From CADEED01 sp039931065 (GTDB lineage: Bacteria; Pseudomonadota; Gammaproteobacteria; Steroidobacterales; Steroidobacteraceae), in assembly GCA_039931065.1 (NCBI GenBank), contig JBDTSP010000017.1, positions 21,500 through 85,499 of the forward strand: a stretch of 64,000 nt of DNA, written 5' to 3'. The position numbers were made by a program, and so were the translations under genes. Below the pieces are notes generated by a model. It saw only the letters and a list, made by a program, of their open reading frames with translations. It did not search any database and was not told where the DNA came from. This document shows, piece by piece, positions 61,723 to 64,000 of the stretch (position 1 is the first letter of the stretch; each line of letters begins with the position of its first letter).

Positions 61723-63903
61723 ATGATTCGCGTCGTCACTGCATTGGTCACACTCCTGCTCAGCGCCACGGCGTTGGCGCGGCCGGTCATCCTGCAGAGT
61801 ACGGAGACCATTCCTCCTCCCGATCCCACCTATACCCAGTTTGGCTATGGCATGGCCATCGACGGCGATTGGGCGATCATCACCGGTGAAAAAGTGGAGG
61901 ACCCGAACGACGAGTATTCCGCCATCACGCAGACGGCGTTCTTGTTTCGCCGCGTGAATTCGCGCTGGGTATTTCAGCGCAAACTGGTTGAAACGCAAGG
62001 CTACGCGGGCTACAGCAGCCCTTCGGGCCTGGCGATGAAAGAAGGAATCGCTGTGGTACTGCAGGGCGGGCTGCACATATTCGAACTCAGCGGTAACGAC
62101 TACGTGGCACGCAATGTGTCCGGTAGCGGCGATGGTCTCGGCAGCGATATCGGCATCAGCAACCGGCGCATCCTGTTAGGGTCCGGTGATTGCGCCTGGA
62201 ACGGCGTCATCCTCGAATTCAGCACGGCTAACAACCGGTGGGAGGGCGTTACCACGCTTCCCGGCGAACCCAAGGATGGCTGCGATGATGAATTCCATGG
62301 CGGTCCGGTCGAAATCTCCGGCGATCTCGCCTGGGTGTCCGGCGGAGGCTTGTTCCATCGCAGTGGCGGCACCACCTGGAATCCCGCGCCCATCTGGAGC
62401 CTGCCGGCCGGACACGTTTCAACGGGCCCGTTGGTGTTGAACGGAACCAAAGCATTCTTGTCCGGCTCCGGGCGCTACGGCGCTCATGTCCTGAACCGCG
62501 ACGCCAGCGGCACATGGCAGGATCAGGACCATCTACAGACTGTGAGCGGCATGTATTCCCCGGGCGGCCTCTGGGGCGTTGCTTCCGGTGGCAGTCCCGC
62601 GTTCACGGCGAACTATGAAGAGCCGTACGAGTCCCTGGTGGTCAACGTTTTCCAGCTGGATTCGAACGGCCGTTACGTGCACTCCGGCCAGATCATTCCG
62701 AAAGCCGGCGAAAACGGCAATTTCGGAGGATTCGCCAGCAGCGGGCGTCGCTTGCTGATCGGCAATGGCGGCGGCAGCGGTCCCGTGAGCTACCTCGAAC
62801 TACCAGCGACTCTGCCGAGTCCACCGGCGGTGATACAAAGCACCTTCAACTCCGACGCCGCAGGTTGGACGGGAGTATCGGGACAGTTTGCGACCGCTCC
62901 CGCGCAGACCGGCAGCGGCAACCCGGGTCGCGTCTATCGCCAGAGCAGCATCACCGGCGAAGCCATCGTCACTCTGAACAATTCCGATTGGACCAATCAG
63001 GCTGTCGAAGCGGATATCCGCCCCACGCAGTTCTCCGGGAATGACCGCTGGGTGGGTCTTGCCACGCGTTTCACCGACGCGTCTAACTTCTATTACGTTA
63101 CGGCGCGCAGCTCGGGCAGTCTGTCGCTGCGGCGCAAAGTGAACGGTTCATTCAGCACCTTGGCCTCGGCCCCGCTCGGGGTGGCGATCAATACCGACTA
63201 CCGCCTGCGCCTCGAGGCGGCGGGTGACCGGCTGCGCGTGTTCGTCAATGGAGTGAAAGTGCTCGAAGCGCACGACGCCGCCCTCAGCCACGGCCGCGCG
63301 GCACTCATCACCTACATGGCAAAGGCGGACTTCGACAACGTCGTGGTGACCCCCTCGCCATCCACGCCCCTCTACGCGGATCGGTTCAACTACTTCAACA
63401 GCGTCGACTGGGACGAAACACCCACGGGCACGTGGCTTGCGCCGGTATTCGACGACCTGGGTGGTGGCTATTCCTTTGGCCTGCGACAGACCTCCGTGGC
63501 AGGAGACGCGCGCATCGCCACCGGAGTGCCGACCGACGACCAGGTGGTGCAGTTCACCGCCATTCCTCGCAGCTTTGCGGGCAATGATCGCTGGTTTGGC
63601 GTGATGGCACGGTTCGTGGATGCATCAAACTACTACTACATGACTGTGCGCAGCTCGAACACCCTGTCACTGCGCAAGTTGACCAATGGCGTCATCACCG
63701 TGTTGGCCACCGTACCGCTGACGGTGTCCGCGGACACTTCGTATGCTTTGCGCCTGGAGGCGGTGGGTAACCAACTGCGAGGTTACGTGAATGGCCGGCT
63801 GCTGCTGGAGGCAACCGACACCACCCACGCGCGCGGCACGGGAGGAGCGGTGATGTTCAAGACGTCCGCGGATTTCATCAACTACCGCGCCTACCAACCT
63901 TAG
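61723..63903 (+). CDS. secreted propeller/lectin-like protein, copy 2
   Basis: 726 residues. Signal peptide (VVTALVTLLLSATALA), a divergent N-terminal beta-rich region, and two LamG-like domains aligning with copy 1 (YRQSSITGEAIVTLNNSDWTNQAVEADIRPTQFSGNDRWVGLATR; NYYYMTVRSSNTLSLRKLTNGVITVLATVPL). GAAGGAAG precedes the ATG. The C-terminus is DFINYRAYQP. It arose by tandem duplication with copy 1, which is 36 bases upstream. The two are probably co-transcribed. The 97 bases that follow to the window end hold nothing recognisable. Confidence 0.8.
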   Translation: MIRVVTALVTLLLSATALARPVILQSTETIPPPDPTYTQFGYGMAIDGDWAIITGEKVEDPNDEYSAITQTAFLFRRVNSRWVFQRKLVETQGYAGYSSPSGLAMKEGIAVVLQGGLHIFELSGNDYVARNVSGSGDGLGSDIGISNRRILLGSGDCAWNGVILEFSTANNRWEGVTTLPGEPKDGCDDEFHGGPVEISGDLAWVSGGGLFHRSGGTTWNPAPIWSLPAGHVSTGPLVLNGTKAFLSGSGRYGAHVLNRDASGTWQDQDHLQTVSGMYSPGGLWGVASGGSPAFTANYEEPYESLVVNVFQLDSNGRYVHSGQIIPKAGENGNFGGFASSGRRLLIGNGGGSGPVSYLELPATLPSPPAVIQSTFNSDAAGWTGVSGQFATAPAQTGSGNPGRVYRQSSITGEAIVTLNNSDWTNQAVEADIRPTQFSGNDRWVGLATRFTDASNFYYVTARSSGSLSLRRKVNGSFSTLASAPLGVAINTDYRLRLEAAGDRLRVFVNGVKVLEAHDAALSHGRAALITYMAKADFDNVVVTPSPSTPLYADRFNYFNSVDWDETPTGTWLAPVFDDLGGGYSFGLRQTSVAGDARIATGVPTDDQVVQFTAIPRSFAGNDRWFGVMARFVDASNYYYMTVRSSNTLSLRKLTNGVITVLATVPLTVSADTSYALRLEAVGNQLRGYVNGRLLLEATDTTHARGTGGAVMFKTSADFINYRAYQP

Positions 63904-64000
63904 AGTCGGTTGGGCTGCTGCGCGAATGCCTCGGCGAGGCTGTCACAAATTGGGGATGGGTCAAGATTTTCTGTTGATGAAGTGCCCGTTGCAGACGATG

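Noticed and set aside
1..64000. tRNA genes, insertion sequences, prophage or plasmid functions
   Set aside because: Scanning both strands showed no tRNA cloverleaf pattern, transposase, integrase or replication gene.

Overview
The window is about two-thirds G+C, densely coded and reads as the chromosome of a gammaproteobacterium, probably near the Steroidobacteraceae/Xanthomonadales group. This placement rests on GC content, the gene families present (GltB/GltD, AqpZ, a C13 peptidase, many secreted single-copy proteins) and REP-like palindromes; no rRNA or other phylogenetic marker is present. I saw no tRNA, rRNA, intact transposase, prophage or CRISPR array.

Layout. 1-9.4 kb: the 3' end of an M16 peptidase gene and a partner lacking the zinc motif, a cation efflux transporter, a DUF924 protein, a 1393-residue envelope protein and three small proteins. 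9.4-18.2 kb: a TPR metalloprotease, an EamA transporter and gltB-gltD for glutamate synthesis. 18.4-27 kb: a membrane-anchored caspase-fold (C13) peptidase, a Tet-type efflux pump and an ECF sigma/anti-sigma pair followed by a large DUF11 secreted protein. 27-28.2 kb holds two unannotated RNA loci: a perfect sigma-54 promoter feeding a ~90-nt terminator-ended RNA, and a leader with a consensus sigma-70 promoter, a 31-codon ORF and alternative hairpins in front of an AAA+ ATPase. 28-38 kb: the ATPase, an AGCS symporter, a YjdF-like protein, a DUF3857/transglutaminase/TPR protein, a MazG-like enzyme and a pectate lyase gene with two frameshifts. 38-50.6 kb: NYN protein, DUF481 protein, cupin, hydrolase, AqpZ, two paralogous DUF1835-like proteins around a TetR regulator, a BBE-type flavoprotein and class I aldolase. 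50.7-64 kb: two metallo-beta-lactamase-fold proteins, a MocR regulator, a CPBP protease and, after decayed gene fragments, two tandem secreted lectin-like proteins.

The strongest window-wide structure is a set of long inverted repeats (arms of about 20-35 bp, several sequence families) between genes. Seven of nine sit between convergent genes, and the 3' ends of several genes are written in them. Two AT-rich heptamers, CTAACWA and CTATCTA, are also far commoner than base composition predicts and are placed using otherwise rare codons.

Gaps over 300 bases: 26957-27421 (sigma-54 RNA and repeat B2) and the 5' region between the pectate lyase and NYN genes (38123-38382; an inverted repeat, otherwise nothing recognised). 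The last 97 bases (63904-64000) show nothing I can identify.
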